A stretch of DNA of 64,000 nt, from assembly GCF_014633365.1 (NCBI RefSeq), contig NC_068351.1, positions 19,023,366 to 19,087,365 of the forward strand, written 5' to 3'. Positions 11,101 through 23,100 of the stretch are shown here, one piece after another (the first letter of the stretch is position 1; the number at the start of each line of letters is the position of its first letter). Position numbers and translations under genes: made by a program. The stretch comes from Diospyros lotus. Lineage: Eukaryota > Streptophyta > Magnoliopsida > Ericales > Ebenaceae. A model generated the notes under the pieces. It did not search any database, was not told where the DNA came from, and saw nothing but the letters and a program-made list of their open reading frames with translations.

Positions 11101-14100
11101 GCCATAAGCGGGGCAACGGGCTCAATCTTAGTTTACCTCGTTGCCGGGCCATAGGCGGGACAACGGGCTCGATCGCATTTCACCTCGTTGCCGAGCCATA
11201 GGCAGGGTAACGGGCTCGATCGTATTTTATCTCGTTGCCGGGCCATAGGCGGGGCAACGGGCTCGATCTTAGTTTACCTCGTTGTCGGGCCATAGGCGGG
11301 ACAACAGGCTCGATCGCATTTCACCTCGTTGCCGGGCCATAGGCAGGGTAACGGGCTCGATCGTATTTTATTTCGTTACCGGGCCATAGGCGGGACAACG
11401 GGCTCAATCTTAGTTTACCTCGTTGCCGAGCCATAAACGGGACAACGGGCTTGATCGCATTTCACCTCGTTGCCGGGCCATAGGCGGGGCAACGGGCTCA
11501 ATCGCATTTTACCTCGTTGCCGGGCCATAAGCGGGGCAACGGACTTGATCTTAGTTTACCTTGTTGCCGGGCCATAGGCGGGACAACGAGCTCAATTGTA
11601 GTTTACCTCGTTGCCGGGCCATAGGAGGGACAACGGGTTCGATCTTAGTTTACCTGGTTGTCGGGCCATAGGCGAGACAACGGACTCGATCTTAGTTTAC
11701 CTCGTTGCCGGGCCATAGGCGGGACAACAGGCTCGATCGTAGTTTACCTCGCTGCCGGGCCATAGGCGAGACAACGTATTCGATCTTAATTTACCTCGTT
11801 GTCGGGCCATAGGCGGGACAACGGGCTCGATCGTAGTTTACCTCGTTGCCAGGCTATAGGCGGGACAACAGGCTCGATCTTAGTTTACCTCCCTACCGGG
11901 CCATAGGCGGGACAACGGGCTCGATCTTGTGTGAGTTCCCTTTCCGTAGATGTAAACAAAATGACAACCATGCGTAAACAAGCATTTTTACGTGGTTCGG
12001 CTAAATGTGCCTACGTCCACGGTCCCATTTAGGATTTATGTTATTGCAGATATTTTCTCAGGTACATTGTTCGTATACAACTTCAGATAGTTCAAATTCC
12101 ATGTTTTCCCCATAGTGTCTCCTAAAAGAGTCTGTAAAATGCAAGTGTTGGGACCAATCAGCTTTAGAATGCGGTACAGCCCTTCCCAATTTGCTCGTAG
12201 CTTTCCATCATCCCTTAGCGCGTTGGTTACAACAGATCTTCGAAGTACTAGATCTTCTTCTTTCATGGGTCTGTTATTTACCCGAGAATTGAAATAATCG
12301 GCTACTCTTCTTTGATATGCAGCTATCTTCATGGCAGTGTTATCCCTCTGCTCTTCAATCAAATCCAAATTTTCTCGCAATGCTTCAGAATTCCTCGCGC
12401 CGTCCTCTTCCTCATATGCCATCAGTCTTGGGGACTTAACTGAAATTTCAATGGGAATTAAAGCCTCTGTTCCATATACCAGATTGAACGGAATTTCTCC
12501 AATAGCGACCCGACTAGTTGTTCGATAAGCCCACAAAATGGTGGGTAGCTCGTCGGCCCATGTGCCTCTGGCTCCTTCAAGTTGGGTTTTTAGGCTATGT
12601 AATATGGTTCAGTTACTGACCTCAGCTTGTCCATTAACTTGGGGGTACGCCACTGAAGCGAATCTTAGTTGAATTCCTAGGTCGCCACAGAATTTTCTAA
12701 AGGAGTCACAGTCAAATTACTTCCCATGATCCGTAACGATAATTCTTGGTATCCCAAACCGGCACACAATGTCTTTCCATACCATTGCCTCCACTTTTCG
12801 TGCCGTAATGGTAGCTAATGCCTCAACTTCAATCCATTTGGTGAAATAGTCAGTGGCCACTATTAAAAATTTTCTTTGCCCGGGTGCTTGAGGAAAAGGT
12901 CCCGGAATATCCAAACCCCACTGAGCGAATGGTATAGGCTGGAACGCAGGTTGCAGCTGAGATATCGGGGCAGGTTGGACCGGAGCGTGTCGTTGACATT
13001 TGTCACATGATTTGACTTTCTTTAACGCGTCTGACCTTAATATGGGCCAAAAGAAATCGGCTCTCAAAATTTTGGATGCTAGGGCTCTTGCTCCCAAGTG
13101 TTCTCCACATATTCCACTATGAGCTTCTGCCAGGGTATATTCGGCCTCTTGAGAGCCTAAACACTTGAGAAAGGGTCTAGTGTAAGCTCGTTTATATAAT
13201 AACCCGTCTATGATGGTGAATCTTGAAGCCCGCATCTTAAGTCTTCTTGCTTCTTGTGGATCATCTGGTAATTCATTGTTAGTGAGATAACGATAGAAAG
13301 GCGATCTCCAATCCACTCCTACCTCCACACATGATACCTCTTTTTCTTCGATGCTCGGCTGATGAAGCATTTCAACAAATACTGCTCTTCCTGTTGTCTC
13401 TTTAGTGGACGCTAGTTTAGATAAAGCATCAGCATGTCCATTGAGCGATCTATTTATTTGTGTCAACTGAAAACTCTGAAATGTCTGTGCTAGGTCTTTT
13501 ACTTTGCGCAAGTATTGAGCTATTATCTGCTCTCTGGTTTCATATTGTCCCTGAAACTGCTGCACAATCAACTGAGAATCACTATAAGCAACCAATCGTG
13601 CTACTTCCAATTTTCTTGCTATCCTCATTCCAGCGATTGATGCTTCATATTCAGCTACGTTGTTGGTACTTGGAAAAGCAAATCGCAAAGAATACTCTAA
13701 CGTTTCTCTTTTAGAGGATACGAGTACTATCCCAGCGCCACTTCCCTGTGAACCAGATGCTCCATCAACAAACAATAACCATTACGCCTGCTCATTTTCA
13801 GTTACCTTACCGGAGTGTGTGCATTCCACAATAAAGTCAGTCAATGCCTGTCCTTTTATAGCTTGTCGAGATTGATACTGGATATCATATTCACTTAACT
13901 CAATGGACCATTTGGTAAGGTGACCGGAACATTCGGGCTTTTGCAAAATACTTCGTAAGGGCTGATCTGTAAGTATGACAATCAAATGAGCTTGAAAGTA
14001 TGGCCTCAACTTTCTGGATGTGTTTAACAGTGCTAATGCCATTTTTTCTGCCACAGAATAACGTGTCTCGGGGCCTTGTAATACCTTACTGACAAAATAT

Positions 14101-17100
14101 ATTGGTCGATCCACTTATCCCTCTTTCTTGATTAATACCGCACTTATGGCTTCATCACTTATCCCCAAGTATAAGTATAATGTCTCTCTAGTTTCTGGTC
14201 GTGTTACTAGGGGAACTTCTTTCAGATACTCTTTTAACGCTTCAAATGACCTCTGGCATTGTTCCGTCCACTCAAACTTTTTTCCTGCTCTTAATGTTCG
14301 CAAAAAGGGTAGCTCTCTTTCAGTTGACTTGAAGAGAAAACGTCCGAGAGCTGCCATTCGACCTGTCAATCCCTGAACTTCTTTAGTTGATGCTGGTGGT
14401 TCCATGTTCAGTATTGCTTGAATTTTCTCATGGTTTGCCTCGATTCCTCTTTGTGTGATCATGTATCCCAAAAATTTTCCAGACTGTACCCTAAAGGCAC
14501 ATTTTGCTGGATTTAACATCTTGTATTGTCTAAAGACTCCCAGCACCTGCGCTAGTTTTTCTACATGGGATTCGTCTTCTCGACTTTTCACGATCATGTC
14601 GTCAACATATGCTTCCATTGTGTCGCCCAGCAATTGTTTAAAGAATTTATTCACCATGCGCTGATAAGTGGCTCCGGCATTCTTGAATCCAAAAGGCATG
14701 ACTTGGTAATAATATGTCCCCTTTTCAGTGATGAATGACGTCTTCTCCTGGTCTGGAGGGTACATCATTATTTGGTGGTACCTGAGAAAGCATCCAGAAA
14801 GCTCAGAAACTGGTATCCCGACGTTTCGTCCACAAGACGGTCGATCCGTGGTAGCGGGTATGAGTCTTTGGGACATGCCTTATTGAGATTGGTGAAATCC
14901 ACACAGACACGCCATTTTCCATTAGGTTTTGGGACCATAACAACATTGGCCAACCACTCTGGATATAATACCTCTCGAATGAAGCCCGCTTTTAGCAATT
15001 TGTCAACTTCCTCTTCTAATGTGTGTAGCCTATCAGGGGCAATGTTTCGCTTCTTTTGTCGGACCGGCTTGAATTGGGGGTCCACATTTAAGTGGTGACA
15101 TATTACTTCTGGACTGATTCCTGGCATATCTTTTGGTTTCCAAGCAAATACGTCTGAATTTTCTCGCAGGCATCTTGCAATTTCTTCTTTCGTATGCTCC
15201 GGAAGCTGGGACCCCACATACGCTACTTTCTCGGAATCTGATTCACTCAGATGTACTGCTTCCAATTCCTCAACAGGTTGAGGTTTACGTGCAGCTTCTT
15301 CTTCCAAAGATTTATATATGGCTTTCTCGACTATGGATAAGGTTTCTTCAGCTCTTTTCCCTTTTGTAGACGACACATAGCAAGTTCGGGCTTTCTTCTG
15401 ATCTCCTCGAACTTGTCCTACTCCGACGGGTGTGGGGAATTTCATCAATAGGTAGCATGAGGATACTACGGCCCTTAGATCATTGAGTAACGGGCGTCCC
15501 AAGATCATATTGTATTCCGCCGAGGAAGTTTTAACCACCATAAAATTCGCTTGTCGAGTTACGAGTTGGGGGTCCACACCTAATGTGATAGGCAGCTGAA
15601 TTGATCTTGCAACTGGAACCGCTTCTCCAGTGAAGCTATATAGAGGTGAGGATACTTTCTTCAGCCGGTCATGAGATAAATGCATTTGTTCAAAACAGTT
15701 CCAATAGATCAGGTTGACAGAACTGCCACTATCTACCAAAATTCTACTGATGGGGTGCTTGGTTACGACTGCTGAGACAACCACGGGATCATCATGTGGG
15801 AGTATTATATCACCTCGATCGGTTGGGGCGAAGGTGATTGGCTCTTCATCATCTCTTACCTCCATTACTGAGTTAACTTGGTAGGCTTAACGGGCGTATG
15901 CTTTTCGGGAGGCTGATGTGTCCCCACCTAGGGTTTCCCCACTTGAAATAACGTGAATGGCCTGTTGAGTCGGTTCATTGTCTACATGAGTATCTTGCCG
16001 ACGATCTCCTCCTCTCTCTTGTTGTCTCGGGTTTGGCCTTTCATGCCCATCACGTCTATCTCCCATTTGCCAGGGTTCCCTGTTTTCTTCTTCCTCGTTT
16101 CTCACATATCTTTGCAAATGCCCCTCACGAATGAGCATCTCAATCTGATTCTTCAATTCTCTGCAGTGATCAGTGGAATGTCCCCTGGTTCGATGGTATC
16201 TGCAATACTCTCCCTGATTTTTTCCCATAGGTCGGTCAACTCTGCGGGGTAGTTTAAAGAGTCCTTCTCCCTCTACTGCAGCTAATATAGTTGATCGGGG
16301 TAGTAAAAGCTGAGTATAATGATTAAAATGAGGTTTTGGTACATCCGGTCTTCTATTCCTTTCCTGTCGTCGAATAGACTCTTCTTCCCCTTCACGTTCC
16401 TTTCTCTTCCTCCCCGACTCCTTCCATTTCTTGGTTGGATAGCGTGGAAGAGTGAGGAAGAACAGTTGGTGCCACGACCCCCCAACCCGCGATTCTGAAA
16501 TTCTCCAAAGTCAGGAGGCTCATCAACTCGACGGGGCCTTGCGCCGTTAACATTTCTACTAGATGACAATACACACCCTGAACTTCCTTGCAGGGAGAAA
16601 ACCCTTGGCTGGCATCCTGATGGTTCCAGTATAAAGGAGCATCCTAATTAGGCAGAGGTTCTATCACTACCCATCGTTCTTCAAACCGATTAATCTTGTT
16701 AGGAAGAGCGCTGAACAACTCTAAACCCAACACCTTCTGGAGTGTATAAAGGGCACGATCCTTGTTGGCTTTTCGCAATCGATAGAAACAACTGAAGAGC
16801 CTCAAGGAAGGGACGACGTCCCTCTGACGACAAAGTATAGAGAAACCGACCATCTGAGCCCAACCATTAGGGTGAAGTTGAGCGGGAACGATCTTGTAGT
16901 GGCGCAGCCACGCCATGGCAAAGGGTGGAAGAGGAAAACGAAGTCCCACCTCAAAAGAAACAAAGTGAACGCTAACGGAGCCTTCATCTACCTGGGAAGG
17001 GTCCGGCTCGTCGAGACGAGGATACCTCACCATGAATCCAGAAGGGGTAGCATCGTAAACTTGCTCAAAGGCCCCGTATCGAAGCCGAGAGCTCGAAGTG

Positions 17101-20100
17101 GTAGGAATGTGCGCGGGGCCGGGGGGTGATGCCGGTCTTCTCCTCAACATATTGAAAAGTTCAAAGCCGTTACCTTGTTACGTTAGGAAAAGCGGACGAT
17201 CACAACGAGCAAAATACCTGCACGTAAACGCAAAGAATATCAGTACAAGGCAAAGAAGGAGCAACCGAAGGACGAGTCAAGCATTTCAAGGCATCGGGAG
17301 ACCGGGACCACTCGGTCTTGTTTGATTTGAGTCTCAAATTGAGTTTGGACCATAGAGAAAAAATTTAGAAGGATGTCGCTCACATCAAATTTAAATTTAA
17401 GGAGAAAGATCCATGTAACCCGTGTACAATCATCAATGAATGTGACAAACCAACGTGCATGAGAAATATTTGGAATAGTTGGTGGACCCCAAATATCACT
17501 ATGAATTAAATCAAAAGAAAATGGGCTTTTGTTATTACTAGGAGAAAAAACAGCACGCCTGCACTTGGCAAGTTCACAAATGTCACAATGAAATTTGTTA
17601 ATATCTAGATTTGCAAACAAAGAAGGGACATAATCTTGAGTGTGGAGAAAGCAAGATGTCCTAGCCTATAATGATAAAGCCAAATAGTGTCCTTGTGGGG
17701 CTGATACTGTTCAAAGAGGTAGGTTAGGGGCTGGTTCCATTTGGGAGTAGTTTGCTTCTTAGATTTGTCAAGGTAGTATAATCCATCCCGTTCCTTAGCA
17801 CGCTTAATCATCAATCCCGAGACCTGGTCCTAAAATAAGCAACAAGAAGGTAGAAAAATAACTTTACAGTTGACATTAGAGGATAATTTAGATATTGAAA
17901 AAAGATTGGTAGACAATTTAGGCATATGAAGGACATTTTTAAGAGTGAGAGTAGGGCTGATTGTAATTTCTCCTATGCCAACTACTGTGAATCTGTGATT
18001 AATGAACCATCAGCAATAGCTATTTTCTTAAGGCTAAAATAGGGAGCATATAAGTGAAAGAGAACTAAGAGAAAAGTGTCATATGGTAAGTGGTGCCAGA
18101 ATCTATGATCTAGGAATCTAGAGAATAAGTATCAGAGGCATTTAAAGCATAATGAATAGAAGGTTTACCTGAATGTATCAAGGAGCAATTACCTAAGATA
18201 GATGGTTTTTCTAGGGTACTTAGGAATTGCCTCAACCTTTCAATCTCCTCCTGGTTGAATTCTTTCTGTTCTTTTGGTTCATGGATCTGTTCTTCCCCGT
18301 GTGAAATGGCCATATTGGCTTTCCCTTGACTCCGATGTAGTTGTCCACCCTTATTTCCCCATTCTTTACTTGGTGGCTTTCCATTTAACTTCCAGCACAT
18401 CTCTCTAGTATGCTTGGGTTTCTTGCAGAAAGTACACCATAGGTTGTCACAGTTGTCACTCCCTATGTGTTTAGGAACTGTCTTACCATTGTCTCCATTC
18501 AATTGGTCTTTCTTGAATCCACGACCTCCTTCATTCGCCACTAGTGCTGAAGCCTCGACTAGTTTAGGGTGCAGCATTACACCTCTTCTGCTTTCTTCAA
18601 TCAGTATAATTGAAATAATTTCATTAAGTGAAGGTAAATTAGCTTTACCAAGGATTTGGATTCTAATCTGATCATACTCCCCATTGAGTGCTGCTAGAAA
18701 ATCATAAGTTCTGTCTTTCTCAATGAAGGTTTTCAATATGGCTGCATCATCGCTGTGTTTCATCTCAATAACCTAGTAGTTATCTATTTCTTGCCAAAGT
18801 CCTTTTAGGAGATTGGCATATTTTGTGACAGACTTGTTCCCTTGTTTTGCAGCAGTGATTTTAGTCTTCAATTCATAAATCCAAGCTGCATCGTTAACTT
18901 TCGAATAGGTTTGTTGAATAAACTCCCAAACTTCCTTGGCTGTGGGTAGAAACATACAGGTGTAACTTATTTTGCGTGCCTTGGAACTCCACAACCATGC
19001 AATAACCATGGAATCCTCTTCATCCCATGCTGCATAGACTGGATCTTCCTTCGTTGGTCTAGTCCCCATGATTTGACTTATCTTTCTTTTCCCTTTCAAA
19101 ATGGTTCGGATGAGTTGGGACCATTTGAGGTAATTTCTCCCATTTAATCTATAGGTTGCATGAATCTACTGCAATTCTTCAGAAGGTATGATCCCTGGAA
19201 GTGTTGTTGTTTCTCTTGTATCACAAGAGCTAACCTTGCCAGTATGAGTAGACATACAAAAATCTCTTAAAGAGATACTTTTCATAAAAGAAAAACCCTT
19301 GAGAGCAACCTACACTATCAATCTTGAATGCCTAAGCATTGAAAAATGCCCTTGAGAGTCAAAGAAAAGATTTTCATAAAAGAAGAAAGTGCAAAATAGT
19401 TTTGCAAAAAGAAGACAAAAATCTTGTCTCACATTTTAAAATTATTTGTCATTATTATGGAAAGTGTAGGCATTCTATAAACAAATGTTTTATATGAAAC
19501 TATCCCACTAAATTTAAGCAAATATGGGTTTCAAGGGAACTTTCAATGCTAACAATGGAGGACCCAAAATGGTTTGGACACCAAAATCTTGTGGATAGTT
19601 AAATTTCAGGTATGCTTGACATCCAAATGAAGCTACAAAGTCAAATCATTAAAGGATGAATCAAGTATGAAGGAAAGAGGGAAGTGGAAGAAAATCACCC
19701 TTCAAATGAAGTATCATTGATTGCCAACCAAGAGTAAGAAGCTTTTAAAATTCAATCTTCGTGGTACATCTCTATCCCTCAACTCTCCATGATTGTGATA
19801 ATTTTGATGATATTTGGTGATTTTGAATTATGTGCTTACCTTAATGATTTTGCTTGCAAATCTTTTTCTAAAAGTTTCAATCATATTGGTTTTTAAAATT
19901 AAGGGGGAGTATTAAATTTTTTCCTTACCCCAATTGTTTTCAAATTGTTGTTTTGCCCCAATTCCCTCCTTTGCAAATGGCAAATTCTTTTCAATTTTTT
20001 GCAAAAATGTCCTTTTTAGATTATGGCAAAAAGGGGGAGAATTTTGGATTTTTAATAATAGTTTTGTCATTATCAAAAAAGGGGAGATTGTTGTTTTACT

Positions 20101-23100
20101 TTTGATAATGTTTTGATGATGAAAAACTTTATATTTGAAAATGAGACATATTTTATCTTTGGAAATCGAAAATGAAAAATCCAAATTATGCCAAAGGATA
20201 AATATGCTTTCAATGTATGCAAAATCTTTTGTATTTATTTTGAAATTAAATGACTTAAGTGTCAAAATATTTTCCATATCATGAACACTCTCTTTAAAGG
20301 CAAAATTGTCGACCATGTTAGTGAAACTGTCAACCATTGTGTGCCTTTGAAATTTGGGTTGTCGAATCAAGGCAAAACTGTTGACTAGTTTGTTAAAACT
20401 GTCAACTGTTTTTGGCCTTTCAACAAAAACAATCGTCTGTTCTCTTAAATTGTTGACAGGGCAATTTTCAACTCTTTGTTCTTTTCACTTGAGTTCAAAA
20501 ACAGTCGACCGTCACTGTATAATGTTGATTTGTTGTCAAAATAGTTGACCGTTTTTCTAAAGAAGTCGATCGTTTGCCCAAACCTGTAAGTGTGTTTCAA
20601 TTTTCTCGAAGAAAATTGTTGACCGGTTTAATAGACTATCAACTGTTTCTTTATCAACATGTTTAAACGACTAATTTTTACAGGAATTAAAAGCTCCCAA
20701 CGGCTAGTTCATTCAATGCACGGGAGAAGTCTATAAATATCAGTCCAAAGATGCACTAGAGAGGTTGATCGAGTGATAAAAGCTTACAAGTGTTTTTATT
20801 CTTCTCAACAGGGCTTATACTTTTAATTTTTCTCTCCACCAAGGCTATGTATCTTTTGTATCATCTTGTTTAAGCCTTGTTGTAATTCTTAGAGAGATCT
20901 TTGTAATTGAGAGTGCTAACTCTTAGATCATTCTACTTGTAATTGTGTTGTAATTCCTAACGATTGTGCTAGAGTGCCTACTTGGGTATAAGTAGGAGGT
21001 TGTAATTTCCTAGCGATTTTGTTAGAGGACCTAATTGGTTTAAGTAGAAAGTTAAGTGAATTTTGAAATCTCTAGTGAAGAGCTAGAGTAGTGGAGTAGG
21101 CTAAGTTGAGCCAAACAACTCTAAATCTTTTGTGTCCTTTGCTAGTCTTGATTTATATTCTTTTGCTTCTAATTCACTATTTTGATATTGTCTTTAAAAC
21201 CTCCACAAATTTTTAAAATTTATAAACAATTCCATCCCCCCCGGCCCACGCGGGTGTGAGGTGCCATTAGATTACACAAAGGTAACAATTAGAATTGAAA
21301 TTTCTAAAATGAATGACATGTTAGTAGTCAAACATCATCAAGTTACATAGGTTTCAAAATTTACACCACCATTGTTAAATTATTTTATAAGGTTATAAAT
21401 GCACAACTTCAAAACATAATTATAGATTTGCAAAAATAAAATACTAATTACTTCTTAGTGTATCATGTTTGACTCCAAATGATAAGTTTTTCACTTTTAA
21501 TGAGATTGATTACTCTTACTCAACTTTACAGAAATTTTCTCTAGTGGATCTCATAGCAGTTGATACTCAACTTAAGACATGCACAATTGATTTTGAGCAC
21601 TAGTAATGAATTTATAGTATTTAAGAAGAATTGGTATTCTAGCTGACAACTTGGTTGAGACAAGAAGAAATAATATATATCTTCTAGTTTATTTGCTTGT
21701 GAAAGACTGGCATTGACTCTACCTTTTGCTAAAATAACTGTAGAAAGAGCATTTTCAGTTATGAAGATCATTAAAAATCAATAATCAGATAGGTAAAGTG
21801 TGATGAATGATTGTTTGGTCACACACATTGAGAAATCTATTACTAGCATTGACAATGAGTTGATTTTGCACCACTTTCAAAATGTGGAACCTCATCAAGG
21901 GCAATTGTAAGATTTAATTATGTATCTTAAAATAAGGGAAATAATTTTACTTTAGTTACTTTTATTTTTTATTTTAGTTAATTAAATTCATAATGTGCTA
22001 TGAGATTATATTAGAAAAAAGTTGCCCCTGCTAAGCCCAGGTCAACTCTTCCACCAGATCAGCTATATAGATTCTAAGGCACCAATCATATTTATCTATG
22101 ACCATATATTCTGTTAACACAATTATATCCCATGTTACAAGAAGCAAGAAGAAACACAATATATTCATCAAGCATTTCCAAAACATTGAACTCATGGACC
22201 CTAGCACAATAATACAGTACTATGATCTAACATTATTAAAAGAGTGAACGCTTTCAGTCAAGGTACCAGCACGTATCCTCCCAATCTCTTCAGTCTCCTT
22301 AATGCTTCCATTATCTGTGGAAATTTTTTGTTAAAATTTCACTTTTCTCATCAGAACCACTAGATTTATGCTTAGACTTGGAGTTTGTTTTCCCATCAAA
22401 ACTATTTTCCTTTCTTTGCTTTCTCATCAAAGCCACTCCACCCTCCTACAAAACCAATTTTTTCCATGGCCTTAACTTTAAGACAAGGAAAGAAGTATAA
22501 AAAGGGAAAACAATCAATAAGAAAGGCAAAATACATAGCAGAAAGTATCGTACGTCTGTGGGAGAAGTTTTGCATTTTGGTGATGCACAAACATCTTCTC
22601 CTACATTGTCAAAGTTTTCTAGTTGCAACATCTCATACACTGAAGAAAAGCCTGCTGCTTTTGCAACATGTGCAAGTCTGCCAGTAGGACAACCACCTCT
22701 CTTCTTACTACAAAAGCAGGATTTCTATTTCATCAATAAACCTTCAACAATACCAAATAGGAAGAACAAGAAAACATAGCAAGTGAAAATCATGAAATGG
22801 CATTCTCCTAGATGAGCACTTACATGCATAAACTGCAATTGCATATGCCCCTACATTTGGGACACTTCCAATCGCCCAATGCAGCCATCTCTTCTGCTTT
22901 CTCTCCATATCTACAATATGTCCACAAACCAAACCAGACAAGCTATAAGTGTGTGAGAGAGAGAAAGATGCAAAGAAAAAGAGGGAAAAAAAAAAAAGGA
23001 ATCTCAACTTGTCTAGTTAGAATGCTCTTTACCAAAAACTATTGCTGAAGTTGCAAAATTGTTTCCTAGATCAATTTGTTTTCTAACTTAGTTCCCATAT

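Larger units (their letters stand above)
6618..17316 (-). mobile_element. Tat-lineage Ty3/gypsy element with antisense ORF and rearranged 5' end
   Basis: The minus strand carries the gag C-terminus, protease, RT, two RNase H regions and integrase (16,403-12,036). Downstream lie a 47-bp tandem array (10,870-11,935), a long ORF on the opposite strand (8,227-10,632) and a 3' LTR (6,618-7,626). Dual RNase H, a tandem array after pol and an extra ORF next to the 3' LTR are traits of Tat/Ogre elements. The 5' LTR and the gag N-terminus are absent; in their place is an inverted copy of the antisense-ORF start. The element is much more GC-rich than its surroundings. Confidence 0.85.
5313..19253 (-). 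mobile_element. Ty1/copia element (minus), lacking its 5' LTR, split by a Tat gypsy
   Basis: Read on the minus strand: gag from 19,253, a zinc knuckle, a degenerate protease region, GAG-pre-integrase and integrase up to 17,317, then a 10.7-kb gypsy insertion, then RT and RNase H (6,617-5,890), a PPT (CTTGAGAGGGAAG-like) and a 244-bp 3' LTR at 5,313-5,556. The stretch of integrase to mid-RT is missing at the gypsy junction, and no 5' LTR or PBS is visible above gag. Confidence 0.75.
5137..21287 (+). mobile_element. SIRE-like Ty1/copia LTR element, largely replaced by nested DNA
   Basis: Two direct copies of TGTTGTTTTACTTTTGAT... occur at 5,137 and 20,089 and stay similar for about 170 bp before the left copy is cut by a nested copia LTR. 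The right copy follows a polypurine tract (AAAAAAGGGGAGAT) and ends near 21,287 (GGTAACA). Between them only a short gag-pol remnant with a zinc-knuckle-like segment survives. The flanks ATCAA and ATTAG are not a clean TSD. Confidence 0.6.
4905..22056 (+). mobile_element. hAT element relic (ZMYM1-type transposase), host of the nested block
   Basis: The right side contains a clear plus-strand hAT C-terminal transposase remnant followed by a GCCCCTGCTAAGCCCAGG terminus near 22,030-22,050. The left side has GGGTGGGCAATTGCCCCCTC near 4,907, typical in style for the ends of this hAT group. The two ends do not form a clean matching TIR and no 8-bp TSD was seen. The right boundary and family are better supported than the left boundary. 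4,905-5,010 could also be a small separate hAT derivative. Confidence 0.45.
4797..22231. other. 17.4-kb intron filled with nested transposons
   Basis: Both flanks are exons of the same minus-strand gene with compatible phase: AAT|gttaga at 22,231 and ...cag|GAG at about 4,796. Inside, from outermost to innermost, lie a hAT relic, a SIRE-like LTR element, a minus-strand copia element and a Tat gypsy element. Confidence 0.75.

Noticed and set aside
10870..11935. CRISPR-like repeat array
   Set aside because: The 47-bp units are directly abutting without unique spacers, in a plant retrotransposon. It is a minisatellite.
22744..23007. Minus-strand open frame overlapping the zinc-finger exon
   Set aside because: It reads the exon in the wrong frame and runs through the intron. 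The +1 frame gives the conserved CPKCRG...CNCS finger with proper splice sites.
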